From Phycisphaeraceae bacterium (GTDB lineage: Bacteria > Planctomycetota > Phycisphaerae > Phycisphaerales > Zrk34), in NCBI GenBank assembly GCA_028282805.1, contig JANQHD010000023.1, positions 124,001 to 188,000 of the forward strand: a stretch of 64,000 nt of DNA, given 5' to 3'. A program made the position numbers and the translations under genes. The notes below the pieces were generated by a model, which saw only the letters and a list, made by a program, of their open reading frames with translations, was not told the origin of the DNA and searched no databases. This document shows, one piece after another, positions 53,610 to 63,800 of the stretch. Each line of letters starts with the position of its first letter. The stretch's first letter is position 1.

Positions 53610-54362
53610 ATGGTTTTCGGGTACTTCAAACGCCGGCGACGCCAGAAGCTGCTGCTCCAACGCGTGCCGCGGGACTGGGACGACTGGCTGCGCGCCGACC
53701 TTCCGATCTTCGGCTGCCTCACGACCACCGAGCAATCGGGCCTGATCGACATCGCGCGCGTGCTGCTGGCGGAGAAGGAGTGGGTCGGCGTCGGCGGCTT
53801 CGAGCTGACCGAGCGCAAGAAGCTGTGCATCGCGGCCCAGGCGGCGCTGCTGCTGCTGCACATCAAACACGACTACTACCGCTTCGTGAAGGTCGTGCGC
53901 GTGACCCCGTCCACCTACGAGATCCAACAGCGCGGCGCGGTGGTCGACCAGGTCGCCGTGCTCGGCCACACGTCGCGTGAGGGGTACGTGACGGTGTCGT
54001 GGGACGCGGTCAAGGGCGGCGCGCGGAACCCCAACGACGGCCACAACGTGGTGTTCCACGAGTTCTCGCACCAGTTGGACTTTCTCGACGAGTACGCCGA
54101 CGGCACGCCGCCGCTGAGCGACCGCAAGGAGTTCAAACAGTGGGTCGAGGTGATGACCGAGCACTACGAGCAGCTCGTGGGCCGGGTGAAAGACGGCAAA
54201 CCCTCGGTGCTGCGCGCCTACGGCGCGCAAGACCCCTGCGAGTTCTTCGCGGTGGCGACCGAATCGTTCTTCGAGAAACCGCGCACGCTCAAGCGCACGC
54301 TGCCCGACCTGTACGACGCGCTGCGCAGTTACTACAACCAAGACCCCGCGGCCTGGCGCTGA
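53610..54362 (+). CDS. mtfA: MtfA-type zinc peptidase (M90 family)
   Basis: A 250-aa cytoplasmic aminopeptidase-like protein. The HExxH motif is HEFSH at 150-154, and a downstream glutamate lies in EFFAVATESFFE. In E. coli, MtfA binds and inactivates the glucose regulator Mlc. The N-terminal basic stretch (KRRRRQKLLLQ) is typical of M90 proteins. Mlc is not seen here, so the regulatory partner is unclear. It is divergent from the ECF sigma fusion. Confidence 0.88.
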   Translation: MVFGYFKRRRRQKLLLQRVPRDWDDWLRADLPIFGCLTTTEQSGLIDIARVLLAEKEWVGVGGFELTERKKLCIAAQAALLLLHIKHDYYRFVKVVRVTPSTYEIQQRGAVVDQVAVLGHTSREGYVTVSWDAVKGGARNPNDGHNVVFHEFSHQLDFLDEYADGTPPLSDRKEFKQWVEVMTEHYEQLVGRVKDGKPSVLRAYGAQDPCEFFAVATESFFEKPRTLKRTLPDLYDALRSYYNQDPAAWR

Positions 54363-54366
54363 AGTT

Positions 54367-56205
54367 TTACAGCTCGACGGTCACGGTCTTTTCGCCGGGC
54401 TTCTTGGTTGGTTGCAGGCCTTCGAGAGCGGTGACTTCGTCGCCGTCGATGAAGTTGACGGTGTACTTGCCGCGCATGAAGACCTTGAGGTTGAGCGTGT
54501 CGCCCTTGGCGCGGACGGTGTAGACGACCTGGCCGGTCGCTTCGCGGACGACCTGCACGATGGGGTTCGGCTTGTTGACTTTGATCGTGGGCAGGTAGCC
54601 GTGCGGCTTGCGGCCGTAGTTGTCGAACTGGTTGACGGTGATGGGCCAACCGGGGAACTGCTGGGCGTCGGGCTTGGCCACGTCGACGAAGCGCGGCCAG
54701 CACTCCATCGTGATCGCGCGCGTGGTCTTGTTGAACCGCACCAGCCCGTAACCGGCGGCGCGATAGTTGCCCTCGGCGGGGTTGGCGTAGGCGTGCATGG
54801 TCACCTTGTTCTTAAACCCGTCGTAGTACCGGCCGGTGTGCTGCAGCGGGCTGGCCGGGTCGTGGTTGAGCGGGTCTTCCTCGGGCATCCACCACCGCCC
54901 GTAGTAGTTCCAGATCGACGGCACGCAGAAGGACACGATCGCGTCTTCCCAGTCGTTGACGCCGTGGTGGATCACGGTCGCCAGGTGCTGGTCGCCGGCG
55001 AGGTGGAAGCCGAAGCACTTGCGCAGCGCCTTGACCGCGCGGGCGCGGCCGGACTGCGGCCAACCGTTGGAGTCCATGTCGGCGTGCAGCCGGCCGTTGA
55101 GCTTGCCGTGCAGGTGGGCGCCGCCGCAGAAGATGGTCTGCGAGAGCGCGGCCTTCATGGTCACGCCGTCCCAATCCCGGCCCCACGCGTCGAGGAACTT
55201 GAGCTGACGGTCGCCGAGCAGCTTCGCCTCGGGCACGTCGACGGACGCCGGGTCGTAGTCGGGGTTGCGGATGTGGTCGGGTCGCGGTCCCTGCTGAGGC
55301 ACGAGGCCCATCGGCCCGGTCTTGAACTTGCGGTCTTCGATGATGGCGAAGTCGATGCCGCCGATGTTCAGCGACGTGTAGTACACGCCGATGCCCTGGG
55401 CGATGGGCGTCGGGTCGTACGGGTCGGGCAGGTGCCAGGTCTGCGAGCGCTCGACTTCCTTGACGTAATCGGCGGGCATGACGTAGCCGCCGTCGGTTGC
55501 GCCCCAGCCGGTGGACTTCTTGCCGCCCTCGCCCCAGAGGTTGCCCTGGCCGACGTCGTGGTCGTCGGGGATGGTGACCGTCGGGCGGTTGCGCGTCAGC
55601 TCGCCGAACTGTCGGCCGAACAGGATCCACGCCTTGTAGTGGCTCTTGTGGTCGTAGCTCTGGTCGCCGGAGAAGAACAGCAGGTCGGGGTCCTGCGCCT
55701 TGACGTTGGCGATGATGTCGGGCTTGAGGCTGCGATCGCCGTTGGAGTTGCCGGTGAAGCCGACGACAACGATCTCGTTCTTGTCGACCGGGTCCTTGCG
55801 GACGAGGCCGCCGTAGGTTGCGCCGCCGGCGTGGCGGACGCGGTACTTTTGGTCGCGCGTCGTGTCCCAGTTATTCACGCGGAAGTGGGCCGTCCAGCCG
55901 CGCTCGACGATCTCGGTGGTGGCGACCTTCTGCCACTTGCCGTCGCGTTGCACCTCGAGCCAGGCTTCGCGCGGCTCGCCTTCCTGCAGGGGGTAGAACG
56001 TGGCCGTCATCTTCAGCGTGTCGTTGGCCGTGGTGTACACGGCGAAGCAGATCACCTGGTCGCGCGCGACCTGCGGGATGACCAGCTTCGTGCGCAAAGG
56101 TTTGTACGGTTCGTCGAAGCCCCACCGCGCCGGCCCGGCCAAGGCGTTGAAGCAGAACGAACCAACAAGAAGCAATCCGATGACCGCGAGCGTGTGAGTT
56201 TTCAT
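54367..56205 (-). CDS. PhoD-like alkaline phosphatase / phosphodiesterase
   Basis: A 612-aa secreted metallophosphoesterase. A signal peptide (LAVIGLLLVGSFCFNALAG) precedes an N-terminal beta domain and the catalytic domain (VVGFTGNSNGDRSL; LLFFSGDQSYDH; VTIPDDHDVGQGNLWGEG; FHLAGDQHLATV), the metal-binding D, DQ, DDHD and GDQH pattern of PhoD-type enzymes that use calcium and iron. It may release phosphate from esters or phospholipids. ATG 56205 has AGGAAAGG upstream. A terminator-like hairpin lies just beyond, belonging to the next gene. Confidence 0.85.
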   Translation of the reverse strand: MKTHTLAVIGLLLVGSFCFNALAGPARWGFDEPYKPLRTKLVIPQVARDQVICFAVYTTANDTLKMTATFYPLQEGEPREAWLEVQRDGKWQKVATTEIVERGWTAHFRVNNWDTTRDQKYRVRHAGGATYGGLVRKDPVDKNEIVVVGFTGNSNGDRSLKPDIIANVKAQDPDLLFFSGDQSYDHKSHYKAWILFGRQFGELTRNRPTVTIPDDHDVGQGNLWGEGGKKSTGWGATDGGYVMPADYVKEVERSQTWHLPDPYDPTPIAQGIGVYYTSLNIGGIDFAIIEDRKFKTGPMGLVPQQGPRPDHIRNPDYDPASVDVPEAKLLGDRQLKFLDAWGRDWDGVTMKAALSQTIFCGGAHLHGKLNGRLHADMDSNGWPQSGRARAVKALRKCFGFHLAGDQHLATVIHHGVNDWEDAIVSFCVPSIWNYYGRWWMPEEDPLNHDPASPLQHTGRYYDGFKNKVTMHAYANPAEGNYRAAGYGLVRFNKTTRAITMECWPRFVDVAKPDAQQFPGWPITVNQFDNYGRKPHGYLPTIKVNKPNPIVQVVREATGQVVYTVRAKGDTLNLKVFMRGKYTVNFIDGDEVTALEGLQPTKKPGEKTVTVEL

Positions 56206-56267
56206 GGGGCCGCCTTTCCTGTTGATGGCAAGGAAAGGACGATCATACCCCCGCAAGCCGTTCACAC

Positions 56268-56304
56268 AAAAAATCGGCCGCGGACCCTCGCCGAGCCCGC
56301 GGCC
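56268..56304 (-). terminator. Intrinsic terminator after the HAF-repeat operon
   Basis: Minus-strand GGCCGCGG and CCGCGGCC form an 8-bp stem with a 13-nt loop followed, after GA, by six T. It lies 28 bp past the end of the first HAF-repeat gene. Confidence 0.85.
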
Positions 56305-56331
56305 TGAACACCTTGCTCCAACCCGAAGCGC

Positions 56332-57876
56332 CTATCGCCGCCGGATCAGCGCCAGCGCGCCGCAGGCGAGCAACGCCAACGACGCCGGCTCGGGCACCAG
56401 CTCGGTCAGCGTGATGTTGTCGAGCAACACCTGCGAACCGGTCGGCCCGTCGAGGCTGAACGTGAGCGGCACGTCGTTCAAACCGAGCAGCTCGGGCTGG
56501 TCGACGATGAGCGAGTAGGGGGTGTACTGGTCAAACACCCAGTCGGGCGCGTCCAACGACGCGACCTCAACGCCGTCGACGCTGACCGTCAGCGTGCCGG
56601 TGACGGTGAGGAAGCGGTAGTCGAAACCGATCGCGAACGCGCCGGCGGGGGTGTCGACGGTCTGGTCGACGAGGATCGGCGAGCCGGTGACCAGCGACAT
56701 GACGTAATTCGTCGCGTCGTTGGGGTCGGCGATCACGCTGGCGCTGCCGGCGCCGGTCGGCGTCCACCCCGCCAGGTCGCCGGGCGCGGCGAACGTGCTG
56801 GCGCCGGCGGGGATGGTGTTGGTGGTGTTCAACGGCACGGGCACCGCGAGGTAAGCGCGGTTCTGACCGAAGGCGTTGGTGCCGACGCCGACGATCTGCC
56901 AGCGCTCGTTGATGTCGTTGGCGTTGTACAACGTCCAACCGGTCGAGTCGGGCGTGAGCAAGGTGCTCAGCTGCACCATCGGCTCGCTGGGCCCGAAGCC
57001 GACCGCGGCCCGCCCGAGCTTGACGCCGCAGATCACGTCGCTGTTGTTGATCGCCGCCGCCGAGGTGTTCGACGACCCGACGGGGATCATGCCGGTCGCG
57101 CTCGACCAGTAGAAGGCCATGTTGTTGCTGGCGCCGACCACGTGGGTCAGGTCGTTGATGCCCCACGCCTCGCTGGCCCCGCCGAGCGTGCCGAGGTTCT
57201 GCATGGGTTGGCCGTCCTGCCAGAGGAACGCGCGGCTCACCCCGCCGTCCGTGCCCGACACGCCGACGACCTGCTGGTGCTTGTTCACGTCGTTGGCCAC
57301 GGAGCTGACGAACTCGGTGGTGGTCGCGAGCGTGCCGAGGTTGTGCTTGATGGTGCCGTTCTTGTTCCACATCGTCGCGCGGTTCTGGTTGGGCCCGCCG
57401 GTGACGGACGTGGCGCTGAAACCGACGCCGACCCAATCCAGCTCGTCGGAGAGGCTGCGGACCTGGCCCTCGGCGCCTCCGGGCAGCATGTGCGCGGGCA
57501 CGAGCAAGCCGTCGTCCCACAGCGCCGGCCGGTTGTAGCTGGCGGTGCGCGGGCGGTAGTAGCCGCCGACGTCGCCGGTGTCGTTGATGTCCCAGGCCAG
57601 CGCGGTGTCGTCCTTGTGCGTGCCGGAATCGGGCAGCAGTTCGATCAGCCCGCCGTTGAAGATCGCCGCGTGCGTGAAGCTGGAGGCGAAGGGGCTTTCC
57701 CGCGTCCGCACCATGCCCGCCGCGAGCCCGCGGTTGTTCATACCGCGCACGTCGACGCCGCTTATGTCGGCGATCGTGCCGAGGTCGATGATGCGGTACT
57801 GCACCAGTTCCGCCGACGCCGTACCCGCCCCGCACAAACACACGAGCAGGGCCGCGAGTTTTGTTTTCCAAGGCAT
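56332..57876 (-). CDS. HAF-repeat PEP-CTERM protein A
   Basis: A 514-aa extracellular protein with a signal peptide (LAALLVCLCGAGTASA). The central region contains HAF-type repeats (LGTIADISGVDVRGMNNRG; LGTLATTTEFVSSVANDVN; LGTLGGASEAWGINDLTHVV), suggesting a beta-propeller-like surface domain. A carbohydrate-binding-like beta domain follows (VIADPNDATNYVMSLVTGSP) and then the PEP-CTERM signal VPEPASLALLACGALALIRR. ATG 57876 has GGAGAGA upstream. A paralogue lies 29 bp upstream. Confidence 0.8.
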   Translation of the reverse strand: MPWKTKLAALLVCLCGAGTASAELVQYRIIDLGTIADISGVDVRGMNNRGLAAGMVRTRESPFASSFTHAAIFNGGLIELLPDSGTHKDDTALAWDINDTGDVGGYYRPRTASYNRPALWDDGLLVPAHMLPGGAEGQVRSLSDELDWVGVGFSATSVTGGPNQNRATMWNKNGTIKHNLGTLATTTEFVSSVANDVNKHQQVVGVSGTDGGVSRAFLWQDGQPMQNLGTLGGASEAWGINDLTHVVGASNNMAFYWSSATGMIPVGSSNTSAAAINNSDVICGVKLGRAAVGFGPSEPMVQLSTLLTPDSTGWTLYNANDINERWQIVGVGTNAFGQNRAYLAVPVPLNTTNTIPAGASTFAAPGDLAGWTPTGAGSASVIADPNDATNYVMSLVTGSPILVDQTVDTPAGAFAIGFDYRFLTVTGTLTVSVDGVEVASLDAPDWVFDQYTPYSLIVDQPELLGLNDVPLTFSLDGPTGSQVLLDNITLTELVPEPASLALLACGALALIRRR

Positions 57877-57905
57877 GTTCTCTCTCCAACTAAAGCGCGT
57901 GCGGG

Positions 57906-59555
57906 TCACGCGCGTAGTGATCGTCTGCGTGAGTTAACCAAAAACGCACCCAGCCCCAGCAGCGCCAGCGACGCCGGCTCGGGCACCAGCACCAGCGACC
58001 GCAACTCGATGTTGTCGACCAGCACCTGCGAGCCGGTCACGCCGTCGAAAGCGAACGCCAGCTCCACGCCCGACAGGCCCAGCAGCAGCGGGTCTTCGAT
58101 CACGACACCACCGTTGAGCCAGCCGGCCTGCAACGGGTCGGGCGCGTCGAGCGTGTCGACAACCACCCCGTCGATCAACACGTCGAGCGTGCCCGTGGCG
58201 CTGGCGAACAGGTAATCGAACTGCACCATGAACGGCCCGGCCGGCGTGTCGACCGCCTGGCTGACGATGATCGGCGAACCGGTGATCATCGACAGCACGT
58301 GGTTCGCCGGGTCGGTCGGGTCGGCCACAACGCTCGCCGAACCCGGCCCGGTGGCGGTCCAACCCGCCGGCAGCGCGCCGGGCGCGCCGAACGTGCCCTG
58401 TGAGACGAAGTTCTGCACCCCGGCCACGGGCGCGGCGTAGCCGACGAAACGGTTGCCCGACGCGTCGCGGCCGTTACACGCGATCTGCATCCGGTCGTTG
58501 ATGGCGAACAGGTTCACGTCCCACCCCGCAAACGCGTCGGTCAGCAGGTCGTCGAAGTTGTAAGTCTGGCCCACCCCGAAGCTGACCATGTACCCGGTGT
58601 CGTAGCTGAGGTTGCCGATCTGGCCGATGACCACGCCGTTGTTGCTCACGTCGGTGGCGCGGCACTCGCTGTAACCGGGCGGCGGGGCGATCTCGTACAT
58701 GCCCGTCGACGCCGACCACGCCCACGCGCGATCGTCGGCGTTGGACGGCCGGTCCAGGTCGTCGAGCCAGCCGACCACCAGCCCCCCGTCGTTGACCGCC
58801 TCGGCGTAACCGCTGGAAGCGTCGTGCGCGCCCGGCAGCAGGTTCAGGTCCATCATCGCGCCCCCGGCCGGCTTGTAGAACGGGTGGGTGTTCAGCCCCG
58901 ACGTGCCGGTGGAGGTCAGCGCCGAGTGCGACCAGCCGACGATGTCGCCGTGCTTGTTGATGTCCTTCGCGCCGGATGAGGCGAACGCGTCGTTGTCGGC
59001 CAGCGTGCCCAGGTCGCTCACGCTCCACGTCGTCGCGCCGATCTGCGTCCACAGCGTGGCGTGGTACACGTCGTTGGCCGTGGTCGTCTCGCCGACGATG
59101 TCCGCGCTCGAATGGTTGCGCACCGCGTAGGGTATGCCCCAGCCGTCGCTGCCCGCGATGGGCGTCAGGTCCAGCGAGTTCGTGTTCACGTACACCACCG
59201 GCACCACGCGGTCGGTGCCGAAGATGTTCCTCGTGCGTGTGCCGGCCAGCACGTCGTCGTCGTTGATCGCGTACGCGCTGGTCGCCTTCTGCTGCAGCGG
59301 CGTCATGTCCGTCGCGTGCGTGTGCTGGAACCACGTCGCGTGGTTGGTGTTCGCCACGCCCGACTCGAAAATCCTCGAGTACCCCGCCAGGTTCCGACGG
59401 TTGTTGATGTCGAGCGGCAAGGCGATATTGTTCTTCGTGTTCGGGTGCAACGGGTACGTGACGACGTGGTACTGGTACGGCGCGGCCAACGACGAACCCG
59501 CAAACAGCGCAATACACAACAACGCCCAAAGACCCCGGCTGATACGGATAGACAT
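57906..59555 (-). CDS. HAF-repeat PEP-CTERM protein B
   Basis: A 549-aa paralogue of the adjacent protein, with signal peptide (GLWALLCIALFAGSSLAAP), HAF-like repeats (LPLDINNRRNLAGYSRIFES; LGTLADNDAFASSGAKDINK; HDASSGYAEAVNDGGLVVGW), a C-terminal beta domain (VVADPTDPANHVLSMITGSP) strikingly like that of protein A, and the PEP-CTERM signal VPEPASLALLGLGAFLVNSR. It is transcribed first, with 29 bp between the genes, so the two form an operon. The function is unknown; surface attachment is a guess. Confidence 0.8.
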   Translation of the reverse strand: MSIRISRGLWALLCIALFAGSSLAAPYQYHVVTYPLHPNTKNNIALPLDINNRRNLAGYSRIFESGVANTNHATWFQHTHATDMTPLQQKATSAYAINDDDVLAGTRTRNIFGTDRVVPVVYVNTNSLDLTPIAGSDGWGIPYAVRNHSSADIVGETTTANDVYHATLWTQIGATTWSVSDLGTLADNDAFASSGAKDINKHGDIVGWSHSALTSTGTSGLNTHPFYKPAGGAMMDLNLLPGAHDASSGYAEAVNDGGLVVGWLDDLDRPSNADDRAWAWSASTGMYEIAPPPGYSECRATDVSNNGVVIGQIGNLSYDTGYMVSFGVGQTYNFDDLLTDAFAGWDVNLFAINDRMQIACNGRDASGNRFVGYAAPVAGVQNFVSQGTFGAPGALPAGWTATGPGSASVVADPTDPANHVLSMITGSPIIVSQAVDTPAGPFMVQFDYLFASATGTLDVLIDGVVVDTLDAPDPLQAGWLNGGVVIEDPLLLGLSGVELAFAFDGVTGSQVLVDNIELRSLVLVPEPASLALLGLGAFLVNSRRRSLRA

Positions 59556-59657
59556 GGCCCCCTCGCTCTCTTCCTCAATCTACGCGGCCACAAAAGTGTT
59601 ACTGATATTGTGACATACAAAACCAAGTTGTCTAAATAAATTTGCTCAAACCCAAAA

Positions 59658-59693
59658 GAAAACCGCGCGCCCGGGGCTGGGCACGCGGTTTTC
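59658..59693 (-). terminator. Intrinsic terminator after ilvC
   Basis: GAAAACCGCG (59658-59667) and CGCGGTTTTC (59684-59693) form a perfect 10-bp stem. On the minus strand it is followed by TTTT, 21 bp beyond the ilvC stop. Confidence 0.85.
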
Positions 59694-59714
59694 GGGGTTT
59701 GTTGTGTCGCTAAT

Positions 59715-60722
59715 TCAGTCGACTTCGACCGGGTCGAGCCAGGGCATCATCGCACGCAGCTCCTTGCCGATCGTTTCGACGCCGTGCTCGGCGTTGAGCT
59801 GGCGCTGATCACGGAACCACTTGAAGTCGTTGTCGTAGTCTTCACGGAAGGTCTTGGCGAACTCGCCGTTCTGGATGCGGTCGAGCGCTTCTTTCATGCG
59901 GGCCTTGACCGAATCATCGATGAGCTTCGGCCCGGTGTAGTAGTCGCCGAACTCCGCGGTGTTGGAGATCGAGTAGCGCATGTACTTCAGCCCGCCGCGC
60001 ACGATCAGGTCGACGATGAGCTTGACCTCGTGGCAGGTCTCGAAGTACGCCAGCTCCGGCGGGTAGCCGGCGTCGACGAGGGTATCGAAGCCGCCCTTGA
60101 TCAGCTCGCACAGGCCGCCGCACAGCACCACCTGCTCACCAAACAAGTCGGTCTCGCACTCGTCCTTGAACGAGGTCTGCAAGGTGCCGCCCTTGCCGCC
60201 GCCGATGGCGATGGCGTAGGCCAGCGCGATGTCGCGGGCGTTGCCGGTCGCGTCCTGGTGGATGGCCATCAGGCACGGCACGCCGCCGCCCTTCTCGTAC
60301 TCCGAGCGCACCGTGTGGCCGGGGCCCTTGGGCGCGACCATGACCACGTTGATGTTGTCCGGCGGGGTGATGGTCTTGAAGTGGATGTTGAAGCCGTGGG
60401 TGAAGATCAGCGTCTTGCCCTCGGCGAGGTTCGCCTCGATCGCCTCGGCGTACACGGTCGGCTGCAGCTCGTCGGGCAGGGTGACGACGATCACGTCGGC
60501 CGCCTTGACCGCCTCGGCCGCGGTCGTGGGGGTAAAGCCGTGCTCCTGGGCCAGCGTGTAGTTCGCCGTGCCCTCGCGCTCCGCGGTGATGACGTTCACG
60601 CCCGAGTCGCGCAGGTTCTGGGCGTGGGCGTGGCCCTGGCTGCCGTAGCCGAGCACGGCCACGGTCTTGCCGGCGAGCGGCTCCAGCGAGCCGTCCTTGT
60701 CGTACAAACTTTCGATAGCCAT
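59715..60722 (-). CDS. ilvC: Ketol-acid reductoisomerase
   Basis: A 335-aa class I enzyme converting acetolactate or acetohydroxybutyrate to dihydroxy acids in branched-chain amino acid synthesis, using NAD(P)H and magnesium. The nucleotide motif VLGYGSQGHAHAQNLRDSG and the conserved KGPGHTVRSEYEKGGGVPCL and DLFGEQVVLCGG segments are clear. ATG 60722 has AGGAGG 7 nt upstream. No ilvB/ilvN genes are in the window. Confidence 0.96.
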   Translation of the reverse strand: MAIESLYDKDGSLEPLAGKTVAVLGYGSQGHAHAQNLRDSGVNVITAEREGTANYTLAQEHGFTPTTAAEAVKAADVIVVTLPDELQPTVYAEAIEANLAEGKTLIFTHGFNIHFKTITPPDNINVVMVAPKGPGHTVRSEYEKGGGVPCLMAIHQDATGNARDIALAYAIAIGGGKGGTLQTSFKDECETDLFGEQVVLCGGLCELIKGGFDTLVDAGYPPELAYFETCHEVKLIVDLIVRGGLKYMRYSISNTAEFGDYYTGPKLIDDSVKARMKEALDRIQNGEFAKTFREDYDNDFKWFRDQRQLNAEHGVETIGKELRAMMPWLDPVEVD

Positions 60723-60825
60723 GTGGGGCCTCCTGTACCTGTTTTCTAGGGTGAATCGGGCAAGGTAGCGGGGCGTGGGTAGGCGGTCAACCGCGTCGCC
60801 GGCAGCCCGGCGTCGGCCGCTTGTC

Positions 60826-60849
60826 GAGCCCCGCTTCAGCGGGGCGGGC
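60826..60849. repeat. TTCA-loop palindromic element, covariant copy
   Basis: GAGCCCCGCTTCAGCGGGGCGGGC has the same length, loop and flanks as the element in purL, but the stem reads CCCCGC/GCGGGG instead of GCGTCGC/GCGACGC. The changes on both arms are compensatory. The TGA stop codon of the DUF2339 gene falls in its loop (minus strand). Confidence 0.75.
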
Positions 60850-63800
60850 CCGCCTCGTGCTCCTCGGGGATCACGACTTCCTCGCGCGGACGCCGGAACA
60901 CGAACCGTTGATACAAAAACGCCAATACCAGCAGCGACACACCCAGCCCGAAGAACGATGCGACGCGGTAAAGGTCTTCCAGGTGCGCCGTGTCGCTGAC
61001 AAACACCTTGACCACCGACACCGCCATCACCACCAGCGACGCCCACCGCAGCACGGCGCTCCGGCTGACAATGCCCGCGACCAGCAACACCGTGCCCAGC
61101 GCAACCCACACCGCCGAGTAGGTGTACCACTCGGTGTCGATCGTTTCGTGGCTGTCGAGCAGCGCCCCCCAATACCACTGCCGCACCTCGAGCGTGACGA
61201 AGCCGAACAGCATCACCAGCGCCGCGACAGAAAACACGTGCATCAGCCGGCGGTCGAACGACCGGTTCAGCCCGCCGATCAGCGCCGCCAGCAGCGCCGG
61301 CAGGCCGTACAGGTAGATCAGCCAGTTGAAGATGCGCTCTTTGCCCACCGCGAACGGTTCGCGCACCGGGTTGACGAGGTACCCCAACGTCACGGCCCCG
61401 ACGCACAGGGCGATCATCGCCAGCCCCACGCCGCACTCGTGCAACCGCAGCGCCGGCATGAATCGGCCGACCGCCATCACGCCCAGCGCGATCAGCAGCG
61501 CCGCGTTGACGTACGTGCCGGCCTCGATCAGGGTCAGGTCGGCTTCGTGCATCGATGGGCCGTGGAAGCCGTGACGGATCTGCAGCACGACCATCGCCAG
61601 CAGCATCAAAGCCGACGCACCGCCCGCGGCGACCGCGAACGGCCGCACACCCCGCCGGTGCGCCAGCCACGCCAACACGCCCGCGATCACCGCCGGCAGG
61701 CCGTAGGCGTAACCGATCCAATTGACCACGAGGCGCTCGCCGACGTCCAGCCTGTTCAGCAGCGGGTTGGCGCCAGCCCCGGGCATGACGACGAACACCG
61801 TCGCGGCCGCGCCCGTGATGACCACCGCGCCGATGATCAAGGCCGGGCGTTTGACCCAGCGGGCCACGACCAACAGAGCGCACGCCAGCGACAACCACGC
61901 GATCACGTAAGTGCTCGATTCGCGAAGCGGACACCGATTCACATCAACACTCAGCGTGATTTGTTCGAGTCCGTGAGCGGCCGGCAGCGCCAGCAGGCTG
62001 TAGCCGTGCCGCACCTCCAGGCCGACCAACACGAACGTCAACGCCAACGCCGCCCCCTCGATGAGTTGCACGATCGGTCCGTCCGTATCCCATTTCAGGT
62101 ACACCCACGCCGCGACCACCAGCGCCAAGACCGCGCTGCCGTACACCCAGGTCAGCCAGTTCGCCCCCATGGTCAAACCGATCGGTGTGTCCAACAGGTG
62201 CGGGTTGCAACACAAGCGAACGATCACACCCACGACCAGCGCCGCCGCCAGCTTGCGCAACACGCCGATGCGCAGCCACACGCCGATCAACGCCAGCGCC
62301 GGCACCTCCAGCGCCCACGCCACGCTCAGGTGCGTCTCGTCGAACGCGATGGGCATCGCGATCGACACCAGCGCCGTCGCGCCCGTCGCGAAAGCCGCCA
62401 ACGCCAGATCGCCCTGCGCCATCTTGGCGCGCCGCCGGTAGATCGGCACGGCCAGCGCGACCAGCGCCGCCGCGGCGACCAGCGCCACCGCCCACCAGCG
62501 CACCCAACTCGGCAGGGCGTCGCTTGCCCCGGCCCAAGCGACCACGTAGAAAACCACCGCCGCGCTCGCGGCCAATACCGCCCAGCGTGCCGGCCGCACC
62601 GCGCGCCACATCGCCGCGTAACCGCCCAGCAGGTACACGCCCCCCAGCGCCGCCGTGGTCCAACAGAACGCCTGCACCTCACCCGTTCTCAAATCGAACC
62701 ACCACACCACGAGCATGGCCACGGTCTCCGCGGCGCACAGCCAGGCCAAGCCCTCGAACCGACTGCGCAATCGGCCGAGCACGATGCACGCACCGCCGAT
62801 CAAACCCAGGTACGCCCACTCGAGCGCCGAGAAATCGCTCGCGCCGACCAGCGCCGCCAGCAGCACCGCGGCCATGACCAAACCCAACCAGATCAGTTTC
62901 GAGCCGATGCGCGCGGCCAGGCTTTCGCCCTCGTCCAACGGCTTGTTCGACCACACCACCGACGCCGCCGACGCCAACAGGAACAAACCGATCCACGCGC
63001 CCTGCTCAGCGCTGTAATCGAAGCGCAACATCCACGCCCCGGCCCACGCCATCGCGGCCACCATGGTCAACACCGTCAACCACCACCACCCGCGCCGGCG
63101 CGTCACCACGATCAACCCGAGCTGCAGCACGAACAGGTACGGGAACGTGACCTCGGCCTGCGGCTCGCCGACCGCCACGATCGCCGGCGTGGCAAACCCA
63201 CCGACCAGCCCGAGTATGGCCACCAGCTGACCGTGCCGCAGCGACAGGCCCACGGCGAGCGCGGCGACCAGCCCGAGCACGCCGAAGCCCTGCAACGGCG
63301 TGAGCAAGCCGTACATCTCCGTCGCGGCGAACGTGGTGATAAACAGCACGGCGATCGCCGCCGCCGCCAGCGCCGCGGCAATCCGTTCGGCCTTGCGGTA
63401 CAACCACAAGCCCGCCGCGAGCATAATCACGCCGAACCCGTAACCCAGCCACACGCGCCGGACCTCGGTCAGCCAGTTGTTGTCGATCGAGTACTTGAAC
63501 AGGTACGCCCCGGCCAGCGCCAGCGCGATCGCGCCGATCCAAATGGGCAGCAGCGTGCCGATCCGCTCTTCCCACCCCCTACGCGGCTTGACCCGGCGCG
63601 CGGGCGGCGCCGATGCGCTCGGGGCCGGTTGAACGTGCAGCGTCCGCGGTGTCGGTGAAGCCGGCGCCTTCGCTTCGGCCACGCCCGGTTCCACGCGCGG
63701 CGGCGCCACGGGCCGAGCGGCGGGCTCGGCCGACGGCGGTGGTGGCGGCGTGCGGATCGCGTCGGCCAGACGCCGGGCCCGCGCCGCTTCGTCCGCCGAC

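Noticed and set aside
60821-63658. 945-codon open frame opposite the DUF2339 gene
   Set aside because: Arginine/histidine/glutamine-rich antisense shadow of a high-GC membrane protein gene, with no signal or domain.
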